The position numbers and the translations under genes were made by a program. Below the pieces are notes generated by a model that had not been told where the DNA came from, did not search any database, and worked only from the letters and a program-made list of their open reading frames with translations. 55,170 nucleotides of DNA. It comes from Sedimentisphaerales bacterium (GTDB taxonomy: Bacteria > Planctomycetota > Phycisphaerae > Sedimentisphaerales > Anaerohalosphaeraceae). Location: assembly GCA_016926155.1 (NCBI GenBank), contig JAFGPC010000155.1, forward strand, positions 1 through 55,170. The letters are read 5' to 3'. Positions 1 through 7,631 of the stretch are shown here, piece after piece (the first letter of the stretch is position 1; each line of letters opens with the position of its first letter).

Positions 1-96
1 GTAGTTTCCCCCATAGGATTTCAAGTGAGGAATGGTATACTGTAATCGTAACCTCCGCCCGATGCAATGTCGGGCCGACCGTCCGCGGAAGATCAC
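1..96 (-). CDS. Possible partial gene start running off the left edge
   Basis: On the minus strand a GTG at 96-94 follows a perfect AAGGAGG (108-102) by 5 nt, and the frame stays open for all 32 codons to the window edge. The visible N-terminus is basic and gives no family. The Shine-Dalgarno match is the main support. An ATG two bases earlier is followed at once by TGA, so only the GTG frame works. It lies within the accessory flank that also carries the integrase. It could equally be chance. Confidence 0.3.
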   Translation of the reverse strand, partial: MIFRGRSARHCIGRRLRLQYTIPHLKSYGGNY

Positions 97-116
97 ATGA
101 TCCTCCTTATGTGATC
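91..116 (-). promoter_or_regulatory. Hairpin enclosing a Shine-Dalgarno and start codon
   Basis: GATCACAT (91-98) and ATGTGATC (109-116) form a perfect 8-bp stem with a 10-nt loop. Read on the minus strand, the loop holds AAGGAGG and the 3' arm holds the GTG start of the partial gene at 1-96. This arrangement could hide the ribosome binding site. It may alternatively be a protein-binding palindrome. Confidence 0.4.
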
Positions 117-147
117 CGACTTTCCATACCGGGAAATATGAACGCGG

Positions 148-420
148 ATGGTCACTGTCCAAAAAGTAGTTATCCCGCCCCTTCATCAAGCCGATCAGTA
201 CGGCAGTATGTATTCACTGCTGATCCATCACGATGACGAAGGCCTGCCCGCATGCCTGGAAATGCGGAAAGATGATCTGACCATCGGGGTGAGCTCCACA
301 CCGTTAGAAGAAGAATTTTGCTCCATGCAGGAAATGTTCTTCGAAACCCTTGATGAGGCATTCACGGAATTCAGTTGGATATCTAAGGTGTTCGGATTGG
401 ATGTTGTAGAAAGCTCTTAG
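148..420 (+). CDS. Small hypothetical protein
   Basis: A 90-aa acidic, soluble protein with no signal peptide or membrane segment. I do not recognise the family. The first half reads as beta strands with a LLIHHDDEGLPACLEM segment and the second half is rich in Glu and Phe. No good Shine-Dalgarno precedes the ATG at 148, so the gene call rests on a plausible amino-acid composition and on length. It sits in the integrase-bearing flank left of tRNA-Val, where small unknown cargo proteins are common. Confidence 0.5.
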   Translation: MVTVQKVVIPPLHQADQYGSMYSLLIHHDDEGLPACLEMRKDDLTIGVSSTPLEEEFCSMQEMFFETLDEAFTEFSWISKVFGLDVVESS

Positions 421-710
421 GTATTGAATTTCCTTCCCCATTTCTTTACCAATTTTCTACGGACAATGGTTCATATTCGGAAAAATTAGCCCTGACAGTT
501 CATTAAGTATGGGCTGTCCAATAAACCTGTAAAAAGTGCTTACGAAAAAAAATCCCTGTTCTATGGTTGAAAATCACCATCTGAGATATTAAAATTAAAC
601 ATATTGGGAGATATCAGGGAAGAAAACCCCCTTTTTTAAACTAAAAATGACGTTATGTCATGGATTCCTTCTCTGGAATACTATTTGCATGGGTCTTTGA
701 GGAGTGCAAA
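421..710. other. AT-rich intergenic region before the ClpP-like gene
   Basis: About 290 nt with no credible gene. It is AT-rich, with runs of A (about 545-552) and C/T (about 625-637). CCCTG (554-558) recurs inverted as CAGGG (617-621), but the match is too short to call a stem. The last bases contain GAGGAG (699-704), the ribosome binding site of the next gene. No clear promoter is seen. Confidence 0.5.
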
Positions 711-1427
711 ATGGCTCAAAATATGCAAAAAGCGGACAAAGAAGTATATATACGATTTATGGCACCGGTAATACCCATAACGGCACACCGGTTGTTGCAA
801 CTTCTGGATATTAAAATTCGTGAAGGTTATACGAAGATTCATTTGCTTATATCGTCGCCAGGAGGCTCAGTTTTCCATGGATTGGCTGTTCACAATTTTA
901 TCAAAGGCTGTCCAGTTGAGATAGATACATATAATTTTGGAAGTGTTGATTCAATAGGCGTCATAATATTTTGCGCTGGAACAAATCGTTTTTGTGTTCC
1001 TCACGCACGCTTTTTGATCCATGGCGTAAGATTACAGGTTCAGGGTAATAATAGTTATGACGAAAAACAGTTGGAAGAACATCTGAAGGGTCTTCAGATA
1101 GACCAGAAAAATATTGCAAGAGTAATCGCAGATACAACCGGTAAAGATCAAGACCAAGTGGAGCAAGATATGCATAACCGAACAACTTTAAATCCAGAAG
1201 AAGCGAGGGATTACGGTTTGGTGCAGGCAATTAAGTCACAACTTTTCCCTGCAAATGCTGAGTTTCACTCGATCGATGATCCAACTGCAGGTTTAATGCC
1301 TCCTAAACAACTTCAACAAATTATACCTGTACAAATGCCTCAAGCCACAACCGAATTTGATCCACATAACGAAAATTATACATCATGGTTTGATACAGGA
1401 TTCACCTATACAAGCAGTGAATCTTAA
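711..1427 (+). CDS. ClpP-like (SDH-type) serine protease, accessory version
   Basis: This 238-aa protein has the ClpP/crotonase fold pattern: HLLISSPGGSVFHG (residues 44-57, the Gly-rich oxyanion region), the nucleophile segment VDSIG with Ser81, and FLIHG with His104. The closing segment NPEEARDYGLV (161-171) matches the ClpP C-terminal motif, but the catalytic Asp that normally precedes it is not evident (Asn-Arg-Thr there). The start is set at the ATG at 711 because GAGGAG lies 6 nt upstream; an in-frame ATG at 660 has no such site. ClpP-like proteins of this kind occur in phages as head-maturation proteases and in mobile regions. It could be a divergent or inactive ClpP relative. Confidence 0.8.
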   Translation: MAQNMQKADKEVYIRFMAPVIPITAHRLLQLLDIKIREGYTKIHLLISSPGGSVFHGLAVHNFIKGCPVEIDTYNFGSVDSIGVIIFCAGTNRFCVPHARFLIHGVRLQVQGNNSYDEKQLEEHLKGLQIDQKNIARVIADTTGKDQDQVEQDMHNRTTLNPEEARDYGLVQAIKSQLFPANAEFHSIDDPTAGLMPPKQLQQIIPVQMPQATTEFDPHNENYTSWFDTGFTYTSSES

Positions 1428-1454
1428 TCTTTGATATTTCTTTGAAAGAGAGTC

Positions 1455-2627
1455 TCACCCTCTCCGTCGTGCCACTTCCACTGCCCGGCTGAGGTCCTGC
1501 TCGGCGTAGATCTCTGTAGTCTGGATACGCTTCTGGCCTAAGACGGCCTTTGCTGTTTCAAGATCATACTCCTTGCGTATCCGCGTGGCGGCGGCATGGC
1601 GTAACTGGTGGGGTGTCCAGTGAGGGACAAGGACAGGCTTTTCGATACCCTTCTCTTTAGCTTTCTTGCGGATATCCCGGTTGGCGGCGTTGATAGCGTA
1701 CTGAATTGCCCGGCGATAACTGTTCTTATCGTATCGCTCATTAAAACAGTCTTTCACGCCAAGGCCCTTTTGTGTCTGTGATTCGGCCGGTTTGAAACAA
1801 TAGTCTTCTGCCGGCCGCAACAGAAACGGCCTTAGTATTTCCTGTGCCTGTGGACCGAGAGGAACTACGCGCTCGTAATCTTCAAGGTGACGGCCTTTGT
1901 GTTCGACAGGCCGGTAGATCCACACTGAATCGGAACGGTCGATGTCGCAGGGCCGCATGATGCATACCTCTGTACTCCTCATGCCGGTAAGCCAGTGAAT
2001 GCGGACCATTGCCTTCATCGTCTCGCTCATGTACGGCAGGACAGCCTCTACCGTCTCCTCTGAGACCGGAGAGACTTTGCGGGGCTCTTTGGCCTGGGAC
2101 CGTCCTTTTTTCAAACCCTCGAGGGCATCTAATCGCTGGAAGATATGAGCAGGAACCATCTCCTGAGAAACACCCCACTTGAACATACGCTTGATCATGC
2201 TGATGCGACGGTTGATTGTGGATCGGCTTAATTTCTGTTTGATCATATTATCGCGAAGTGCACGGAGCAAAAGAGGGCCGAAGTCCTCAACAGGTAAGTT
2301 GCCTTGTTCAGCAACAAGGAGATCCAACGCATACCTGATGTTTTCCGGTTCATTCGACTTATAATGATCTTTGATATAGTCTGTGTACAGTGAAGCGAGC
2401 TTGGCAATCGTTTCCGGTATATAGACGACTTTGTTTTTATCCAGGTGCTGACGAAGCAATTCTTTGGCCACTTCGACAGCGACTTGATAATCCTTTGTGG
2501 CGTATCTGGCTCCTGCCGGTTTGAGAGGAATAGACTTTCTTTTTTCTTCCCCCGGTAAGGTTACATTCCACCAGTAACGATCCCTGTTTAAGTAGATGCT
2601 TCCCGGAACTGCTTTTGTGTCTGACAT
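1455..2627 (-). CDS. Tyrosine recombinase / phage-type integrase
   Basis: A 390-aa site-specific recombinase. It has an N-terminal arm-binding-type domain (to about 65), a SAM-like core-binding domain (70-175, LYTDYIKDHY onward) and a C-terminal catalytic domain. Catalytic residues visible are Arg217 (TGMRSTE), Lys244, His340-x-x-Arg343 (HQLRH) and the nucleophile Tyr374 (TTEIYAEQ). The His/Trp expected after box II falls in LGQKRIQ, so it is not conserved. The start at 2627 is chosen because GGAGGG sits 6 nt upstream; a longer frame to 2663 would run over that site. It reads away from the adjacent tRNA-Val, the usual layout of an integrase whose attachment site is the tRNA 3' end. Confidence 0.93.
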   Translation of the reverse strand: MSDTKAVPGSIYLNRDRYWWNVTLPGEEKRKSIPLKPAGARYATKDYQVAVEVAKELLRQHLDKNKVVYIPETIAKLASLYTDYIKDHYKSNEPENIRYALDLLVAEQGNLPVEDFGPLLLRALRDNMIKQKLSRSTINRRISMIKRMFKWGVSQEMVPAHIFQRLDALEGLKKGRSQAKEPRKVSPVSEETVEAVLPYMSETMKAMVRIHWLTGMRSTEVCIMRPCDIDRSDSVWIYRPVEHKGRHLEDYERVVPLGPQAQEILRPFLLRPAEDYCFKPAESQTQKGLGVKDCFNERYDKNSYRRAIQYAINAANRDIRKKAKEKGIEKPVLVPHWTPHQLRHAAATRIRKEYDLETAKAVLGQKRIQTTEIYAEQDLSRAVEVARRRG

Positions 2628-2639
2628 CACCGGCCCTCC

Positions 2640-2680
2640 AAAAATACTACACCAAAACGGCAAAAAAGTGTAGTATTTTT
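2640..2680 (-). repeat. Perfect 13-bp inverted repeat over the integrase promoter
   Basis: AAAAATACTACAC (2640-2652) and GTGTAGTATTTTT (2668-2680) are exact reverse complements separated by 15 nt. The right arm covers the -10 hexamer of the integrase promoter, and the left arm lies just upstream of the integrase ribosome binding site. A repressor or recombination directionality factor binding here would shut off the integrase. A related GTGTAGT half-site occurs at 2864-2870, upstream of the tRNA. Confidence 0.7.
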
Positions 2681-2695
2681 GTTTTTGGCCGTCAA
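2667..2695 (-). promoter_or_regulatory. Sigma-70 promoter of the integrase
   Basis: On the minus strand TTGACG (2695-2690) and TACACT (2672-2667) are 17 nt apart, giving a start point about 30 nt before the integrase ATG. The -35 lies immediately after the T-rich tail of the tRNA terminator. The -10 is inside the inverted repeat. Confidence 0.7.
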
Positions 2696-2699
2696 GGGG

Positions 2700-2740
2700 A
2701 AAAAGAAAAAGGCTTGTAACTCCTCTTAATTACAAGCCTT
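2700..2740 (-). terminator. Intrinsic terminator of tRNA-Val
   Basis: AAGGCTTGTAA and TTACAAGCCTT (2709-2719 and 2730-2740) form a perfect 11-bp stem with a 10-nt loop. On the minus strand it is followed by TTTTCTTTTTCCCC. It begins 8 nt after the tRNA 3' end. Confidence 0.85.
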
Positions 2741-2747
2741 ATGAAAC

Positions 2748-2821
2748 TGGGCGGTACAGGACTTGAACCTGTGACTTCCTGCTTGTAAGGCAGGCGCTCT
2801 AGCCAACTGAGCTAACCGCCC
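2748..2821 (-). tRNA. tRNA-Val(UAC)
   Basis: Full cloverleaf on the minus strand. The acceptor GGGCGGT (2821-2815) pairs with ACCGCCC (2755-2749), with discriminator A at 2748. The anticodon stem CCTGC/GCAGG encloses the loop CTTACAA, so the anticodon is TAC (reads GUA, valine). The T arm contains GTTCAAGTC. CCA is not encoded. The 3' end faces the integrase gene, which makes it the likely chromosomal attachment site. Confidence 0.95.
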
Positions 2822-2832
2822 GGAAACCACAA

Positions 2833-2860
2833 AGTATACTGAGATACGACTGTTCGTCAA
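2833..2860 (-). promoter_or_regulatory. Sigma-70 promoter of tRNA-Val
   Basis: Minus-strand TTGACG (2860-2855), 16-nt spacer, TATACT (2838-2833), about 11 nt before the mature tRNA 5' end. Near-consensus, as expected for a tRNA gene. Confidence 0.75.
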
Positions 2861-2947
2861 GATCGTGTAGTGGATTTTATCCGATTCGTCCCCTTGACGG
2901 GTACACTGAACCGGAAGCGTTTTGCTTCAGATTTAAATACGCCTTTT

Positions 2948-4222
2948 CTAATCGGATGGCTGAAGCCTATCTCTTCCATGGTTTAAATCCCGTAGAACAT
3001 CCAAAGAAGCATTCTTTTTACGACGCTCGATCATAGCACGGATACCCGCCAGAGGCAGCGAAGCACTGGCAAGATAATTGGGTAGCCTATGATTTTCTCC
3101 AAACACCCACTCGCATGCACCGTTCTTTTTACAACAGGCCACCAGATCAATGATGGTTTGGTTTGCGAGTGTGGGATCAACGATATCCAGCGTATAAACA
3201 AACCAGCCGGTGGGTGTCGCCCAATAAGCACCGTTTTGGTATGTGTCAAGAGCCGTACTACACATTTCCCAATAAACACCCCCTGGCAGATGACGGATCT
3301 GACCCTCTTGTACGATCTGTACGTAGTTGTCCCTGAAGTATTCGGCGATTACCTTGGATTGTCTGTCGTCAGCGACTCCAAGGTAAACCGCAAAAGCAGA
3401 GCCCCAGATATGATGTTCTCTGCAGCGTATCGTAGCCGCTCTGAATAAGCCGACTTGTGAATCCCAAAGTACTTCCCGGATACTTTTGGCTACGACATTA
3501 GCCTTGTGTTTCCATTCAGCCGCCTTATGATTCTGATCGGCTGCACTCAACAAATCAGACAGCCTCTGGCAGGCTTCGACATACAAAAGAGAACAAAAGA
3601 GGATATCGCCCTGCATACGAACGGAGTCCGTAAAGCCGTAAGGGCATCGATCCCAGTTGCCGCTCTTAATATGAACGAGTCCCGTCTCAGGATTACGCGG
3701 CACAGAATTCATGGTTTTTACAAGAACATCGATCATCTCATCAAGAAACTCTAAATCCTTTGTCTTCTGATATGTATGCCAGGCCACGTCAACAGTGAAT
3801 TGCGAACCGTCGGCAACCGGATGTCTGCCCATTGTCCCGTAGCCGGGGTTATATATTGGAGAGCCGTCAAATTTTACACAATCCACTCCAGCGCCGTCTT
3901 GACTGACATTGTCAATAAAAAGCTTGCATGCCTCACGCAGCTCTTTTTCGGAATATGAATCGATAGATCCTTCCAGTGTATAGACAAAGTCTCGCAGCCA
4001 AAACGCCTCATAGCCAATGCCCACCTGGGGAGGAAATACGGCTGTGCCGTCCTTCATTGTCCGCCGACTGGCACGAATCAAGCGGTGGGATTCATCCTTG
4101 AGCCAGACGACAGCCTCAGACAAGTCTCCGTGTACGGCAAGGACATCTGTGATTTGTACGATTGATATGAAAATACCAATAAAAAGAAGTAATAGGATAT
4201 CCCTTCCCTCGGAATTCACCAT
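2948..4222 (-). CDS. Secreted (alpha/alpha)6-barrel glycosidase-like protein
   Basis: About 424 aa. The N-terminus has a hydrophobic segment, ILLLLFIGIFISIVQI, consistent with a signal peptide. The body has the periodic helical pattern of six-hairpin glycosidases, with FWLRDFVYTLEGS near the start, HIKSGNWDRCPYGFTDS in the middle (acidic and aromatic residues typical of a sugar-binding cleft) and GGVYWEMCSTALDTYQNGAYW towards the end. I cannot assign a GH family. The ATG at 4222 is chosen over a GTG at 4231; the upstream site is weak (GGTGG). It lies 38 nt downstream of the DegT-type gene and is probably co-transcribed with it. The job is inferred to be trimming of an extracellular or periplasmic glycan. 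Confidence 0.75.
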   Translation of the reverse strand: MVNSEGRDILLLLFIGIFISIVQITDVLAVHGDLSEAVVWLKDESHRLIRASRRTMKDGTAVFPPQVGIGYEAFWLRDFVYTLEGSIDSYSEKELREACKLFIDNVSQDGAGVDCVKFDGSPIYNPGYGTMGRHPVADGSQFTVDVAWHTYQKTKDLEFLDEMIDVLVKTMNSVPRNPETGLVHIKSGNWDRCPYGFTDSVRMQGDILFCSLLYVEACQRLSDLLSAADQNHKAAEWKHKANVVAKSIREVLWDSQVGLFRAATIRCREHHIWGSAFAVYLGVADDRQSKVIAEYFRDNYVQIVQEGQIRHLPGGVYWEMCSTALDTYQNGAYWATPTGWFVYTLDIVDPTLANQTIIDLVACCKKNGACEWVFGENHRLPNYLASASLPLAGIRAMIERRKKNASLDVLRDLNHGRDRLQPSD

Positions 4223-4260
4223 GTTTACCACCCTAATCCGGAGATACCGCTCTGTTCTAA

Positions 4261-5619
4261 TTACGCAAGTGATTCACGATTTTCATAGATTTTTTCGATC
4301 GCGTCAGCTATGTCATCCATATCCCTTTTTGTGCCGAGCAGAAGGCTATGGAAAAGCCACACCGCCTCGTCACACAATTGGTCGCCATCGGGACAGGAAT
4401 TCAACTGTCGGCATCGGTCCAGTTTCTTTGCAGGGTACGCTTTGCGGAAATTCTTGGACCGCAGCGCATTCTCGAAAAAGGCGTTTTTGTTCACACGATT
4501 GTAACCACTGGAACAAGGAATACCCTCCGCCCGGAGAGCAGCTATAAACCTGCCGCGGGAGATATTGTTAAAATATTCTTTTTTATACCGGAAGGGATAG
4601 AGATGATAGGCGGCTCGAGTAACGCCTTCATATAACCTGCAGGGGATAATGCCAGGAATATCTTTTATGCGAGATGTAAGATACTCTGCGTTCTCATTGC
4701 GGGTCTGGGTTTGTTGCTCTAGGCGTTTCATCTGTGCAAGTAGGATCGCTGCCTGATATTCCGCCATGCGGCATTTGTTTCCCATGATACGAAAACCTGT
4801 GCCTTCTACCTGTCCTATATCCCCATATCCTCTGCCAAAATCATGGTACGAATAACACCTGTCCATGAGTTTATCATCATTTCCAACAATGGCGCCTCCT
4901 TCTCCACAGGGCAGGTTCTTGGAGTTTTGAAAGCTGAAACAACCCAGGTCACCCAGCGTGCCGCACTTTTTCCCCTTCCATTCGGCCAACCAGGCCTGAC
5001 AGGCATCTTCTACGACGGCTAAATTGTGTTTCCCGGCAATCGTATTGATCCTGTCCATATGCGCCGGAAGGCCTAGAATATGAACTGGAAGAATAGCCTT
5101 GGTGTCTTCGCTGATCTTTTCCTCCATCTTGTCGGGGTTGATCTGGAAGGTTTCTGGATCCGGGTCCACCATGATCGGTAATGCACCGCTCAGGAAAATA
5201 ACTTGTATTGTTGCTACAAAAGTGTACGGGGTGACAAGAACCTCATCCCCAATACCCACGTCCAGGCAATGCAGGGCCGTAAGCAGCGCATTTGTCCCGT
5301 TCGTTGTGCCGATACAGCGTTTTGCGCCAATCAGATTGGCATATTGACTTTCAAATTCCTCCACGATTTTATTTCTTGACCACACACCACTTCGTAATAC
5401 CTCGATAACAAGCTCCTCATCATGGTTCTTGTCCCATATCGGCCAGGAAGGCCAAGGCCTGGTCCGTACCGGCTGTCCGCCCTTGAGAGCCAGGATTGTA
5501 GCTTTCTTCCCTGCCTTTCCATACACGGATGTCCCGTAGAAGGAAACGGTTGCAAGAGGACCTATCGTCATCGTATTTACGAATTGTCGTCTGGTCAGAC
5601 TGCCATGTGCCTTGTCCAT
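4261..5619 (-). CDS. Tat-type DegT/DnrJ/EryC1 family aminotransferase
   Basis: A 452-aa PLP-dependent enzyme of the sugar aminotransferase fold. SGVWSRNKIVEEFE and the cofactor-site segment TTNGTNAL (105-112) are typical. VVEDACQAW carries Asp205, which would bind the pyridine nitrogen, and SFQNSKNLPCGEGG carries the Schiff-base Lys234. The N-terminus reads LTRRQFVNT then a hydrophobic stretch, a twin-arginine signal (Arg10-Arg11). Known members act on cytoplasmic nucleotide sugars, so a Tat signal is unusual; such exported versions recur in Planctomycetes. It starts an operon with the glycosidase-like gene at 2948-4222. A degraded copy of its 3' end lies at 7320-7394. Confidence 0.88.
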   Translation of the reverse strand: MDKAHGSLTRRQFVNTMTIGPLATVSFYGTSVYGKAGKKATILALKGGQPVRTRPWPSWPIWDKNHDEELVIEVLRSGVWSRNKIVEEFESQYANLIGAKRCIGTTNGTNALLTALHCLDVGIGDEVLVTPYTFVATIQVIFLSGALPIMVDPDPETFQINPDKMEEKISEDTKAILPVHILGLPAHMDRINTIAGKHNLAVVEDACQAWLAEWKGKKCGTLGDLGCFSFQNSKNLPCGEGGAIVGNDDKLMDRCYSYHDFGRGYGDIGQVEGTGFRIMGNKCRMAEYQAAILLAQMKRLEQQTQTRNENAEYLTSRIKDIPGIIPCRLYEGVTRAAYHLYPFRYKKEYFNNISRGRFIAALRAEGIPCSSGYNRVNKNAFFENALRSKNFRKAYPAKKLDRCRQLNSCPDGDQLCDEAVWLFHSLLLGTKRDMDDIADAIEKIYENRESLA

Positions 5620-5784
5620 TTATTCCGCCCTTTCCACGATTTGCCATGATCCTCCAGAGATTACCCTCCGACATCTGCATAATGCCATATTATATCAGCA
5701 GGGTCTGAAAAAGCAACCGGCATCTCCTATCGAATCAGCGTTAAGAAATCCCCTTGTTTGTGGACTATAGGAGATATCTTGCTC

Positions 5785-5813
5785 TTGTGGACCGGACCGA
5801 CTTTCTTTATAAT
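5785..5813 (+). promoter_or_regulatory. Promoter of the ceramidase-domain gene
   Basis: TTGTGG (5785-5790), 17-nt spacer and a perfect TATAAT (5808-5813). It would give a leader of about 65 nt before the GTG start at 5885. The -35 matches consensus only in its first half. Confidence 0.55.
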
Positions 5814-5884
5814 ATGTATAAGAAAGAAGATATCGCGGCGATAAATCATCTTTATGGCAGGCGGCATAGGCAGGTAATCAAAAG

Positions 5885-7261
5885 GTGCGAAAACGATATG
5901 GCATAACACTCAGTATGTTATCCGGCGTGATGCTGTGTGTCTGTTTCTTCTCTTCTACGGCATTAGCGATTCTCCGTGGGGGTTGTGCAAAGGTAAATAT
6001 CACTCCTCCTGTAGGGATATGGCTGTCGGGCTATCCTCGAGACAGATCCAGTGACGATATTGCCGATGAACTTTTTGCCAGAGCGTTAGTACTCGGTAAC
6101 GAAAACGATACAATAGCCATTGTTTCTGCCGACCTGCTATGGGTGACCATGGAGATCACGGAAGAGATTCGCAAGCAAGTGAAGGAAAAGATTGGCATAG
6201 AGGAAAAGAACATCCTTGTCTGCGCCACGCATACTCACTTTGGTCCCAGGCTCTCTTCCAAAACAAAAATGGGGCCCGAATCTCCCGAGAACACTGTGGA
6301 TGAAGCCTACATAAAAACCCTCGTGAAGAAGATGTCAAGTGCGATTGTCATTGCATACAAGAATAGGCAGGATATTAAAGTTGGTGCTGTCAAAGGGAGG
6401 ATTCCTGAAATCGTATTTAACCGACGGCCTAAAAAGCCGGACGGTTCCCTTGTGATGACCTTTTCAATTTCGGATACAGTTGCTTCCACAAGACAGATCC
6501 GGCAAGATTCGTGCGGCTCGACAAGAGTGACGTTTTCTCCAGAACCGAATGAGCCGCCATTGACGTTCGGTCCCGTCGACCCTGATGCCTGGATACTCCG
6601 AATCGAAGATATGGAAGGGCGGATTGTCGGCTCACTGGTCAACTATGCCTGCCATGCCGTCAGTGGCAGCACATTCCCCGATTGGTTCTATTCCATTTCA
6701 GCAGATTATCCCGGAGCGATGATGCGGATTGTTGAACAAATTGAGGGGGGGATCTGTCTTTTTACCTCAGGGACGGCGGGAGATATAGTCCCGCTAAGTC
6801 GAGGGCAACGACCTCGTTTCCAAATAGGAAAGGCCCTGGCGGGAGAAGTTATCAGAAGGCTTCAATTCGTCCCCACATCCAGTGAGATTGACATCAAGGC
6901 GATGACAGCTCCGATCGAACTCCCAATAAAGCAAGACCTTTCCCTTGACAGGATATCCGACACAGGTAAAGAAAAGGATTATTTGGTCACAGAGATTCAG
7001 ATCTTGAAAATTGGTGAATTCTATGTGTTAGGTCTGCCCGGAGAAATCCTTGTCGAAGTAGGCCTGGAGATCAAGCAAAAGGCAGGATTGAAAAACCTCA
7101 TCATCGTATCACTCAGCAACGATACCATTGGATATGTCTGTCATAACCAAGCCTATGATGAGGGTGGATACGAACCGGACTTGGGAACCAATCTAGCCAA
7201 AGGCGCCGGAGAGATTATCATCAAACAGGCACTAAAACTCATCAGCCGGATACAATCCTAA
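5885..7261 (+). CDS. Secreted neutral/alkaline ceramidase-domain protein
   Basis: A 458-aa protein with a signal peptide (MLSGVMLCVCFFSSTALA at 11-28). It matches the N-terminal domain of non-lysosomal ceramidases: CAKVNITPPVGIWLSGY near the start, ALVLGNENDTIAIVSADLLW, and the zinc-ligand segment ATHTHFGP; a second site is NYACHAVSG. In the family this zinc hydrolase splits the amide bond of N-acyl sphingosines. At 458 aa it lacks the C-terminal Ig-like domain of full ceramidases. Planctomycete relatives are numerous and their substrates are mostly unknown, so true ceramidase activity is uncertain. The GTG start is weakly supported. It is divergent from the DegT operon. Confidence 0.85.
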   Translation: MRKRYGITLSMLSGVMLCVCFFSSTALAILRGGCAKVNITPPVGIWLSGYPRDRSSDDIADELFARALVLGNENDTIAIVSADLLWVTMEITEEIRKQVKEKIGIEEKNILVCATHTHFGPRLSSKTKMGPESPENTVDEAYIKTLVKKMSSAIVIAYKNRQDIKVGAVKGRIPEIVFNRRPKKPDGSLVMTFSISDTVASTRQIRQDSCGSTRVTFSPEPNEPPLTFGPVDPDAWILRIEDMEGRIVGSLVNYACHAVSGSTFPDWFYSISADYPGAMMRIVEQIEGGICLFTSGTAGDIVPLSRGQRPRFQIGKALAGEVIRRLQFVPTSSEIDIKAMTAPIELPIKQDLSLDRISDTGKEKDYLVTEIQILKIGEFYVLGLPGEILVEVGLEIKQKAGLKNLIIVSLSNDTIGYVCHNQAYDEGGYEPDLGTNLAKGAGEIIIKQALKLISRIQS

Positions 7262-7266
7262 ATATA

Positions 7267-7287
7267 AGCCATCGCCCATCGATGGCT
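7267..7287 (+). terminator. Hairpin after the ceramidase-domain gene
   Basis: AGCCATCG (7267-7274) pairs with CGATGGCT (7280-7287) around a 5-nt loop, 6 nt past the stop codon. There is no T-tract, so it may be a weak or factor-assisted terminator or an mRNA 3' protective hairpin. Confidence 0.45.
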
Positions 7288-7319
7288 CTATTGATCTGCC
7301 TGACTAAGGTAGTTTCTGT

Positions 7320-7394
7320 TTAATAAACTGTAATGATTACATCAACGATGTCATCCATATTTCCTTTGATACCGAGTGTACTATCCGAGATCTA
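7320..7394 (-). pseudogene. Remnant of a second DegT-type aminotransferase 3' end
   Basis: On the minus strand the frame ending in TAA at 7322-7320 reads LGIKGNMDDIVDVIITVY. This lines up with the C-terminal LGTKRDMDDIADAIEKIY of the intact aminotransferase at 4261-5619. At DNA level ATGTCATCCATAT is identical in both. Upstream of it the frame soon meets a stop and no further homology is evident. It is therefore a decayed fragment of a paralogous gene copy. Confidence 0.65.
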
Positions 7395-7631
7395 TAATAC
7401 CAGGCTTTTTTTGTAGATGGCACTACCGTTCGGATAAATCCCATTACGACCCCGCTATTTTTCTTGGCTGAGTGATCCGATATTCGGATAGGATATGCCT
7501 CTATTTGATTGTGGCGTATTCGCAGATACTGGAAAGTCAATGTAAAATACTGTAAATACTAGAGTTATACACCAAATAGAGAATTGATGAACAAATGCAT
7601 AGATTACAGACGTAAAAAAACGTCCTAAGTA
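7395..7631. other. Intergenic region without a recognisable gene
   Basis: AT-rich, with short open frames only on the minus strand and no Shine-Dalgarno sites. It is probably decayed DNA behind the DegT remnant, leading into the promoter at 7632. Confidence 0.5.

Larger units (their letters stand above)
1..2747. mobile_element. Probable integrative element flank at tRNA-Val
   Basis: An integrase next to the 3' end of a tRNA gene, with small unknown genes and a ClpP-like protease behind it, is the classic edge of a genomic island or integrated phage-like element. The other edge lies outside the window. I could not find a second copy of the tRNA 3' end within 1-2747, so the element is inferred from the integrase position only. 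Confidence 0.4.

Noticed and set aside
490-640. Possible insertion-sequence end (GGGCTGTCCAATAA-like) and CCCTG/CAGGG repeat
   Set aside because: No transposase, no matching opposite end and the repeat is too short.
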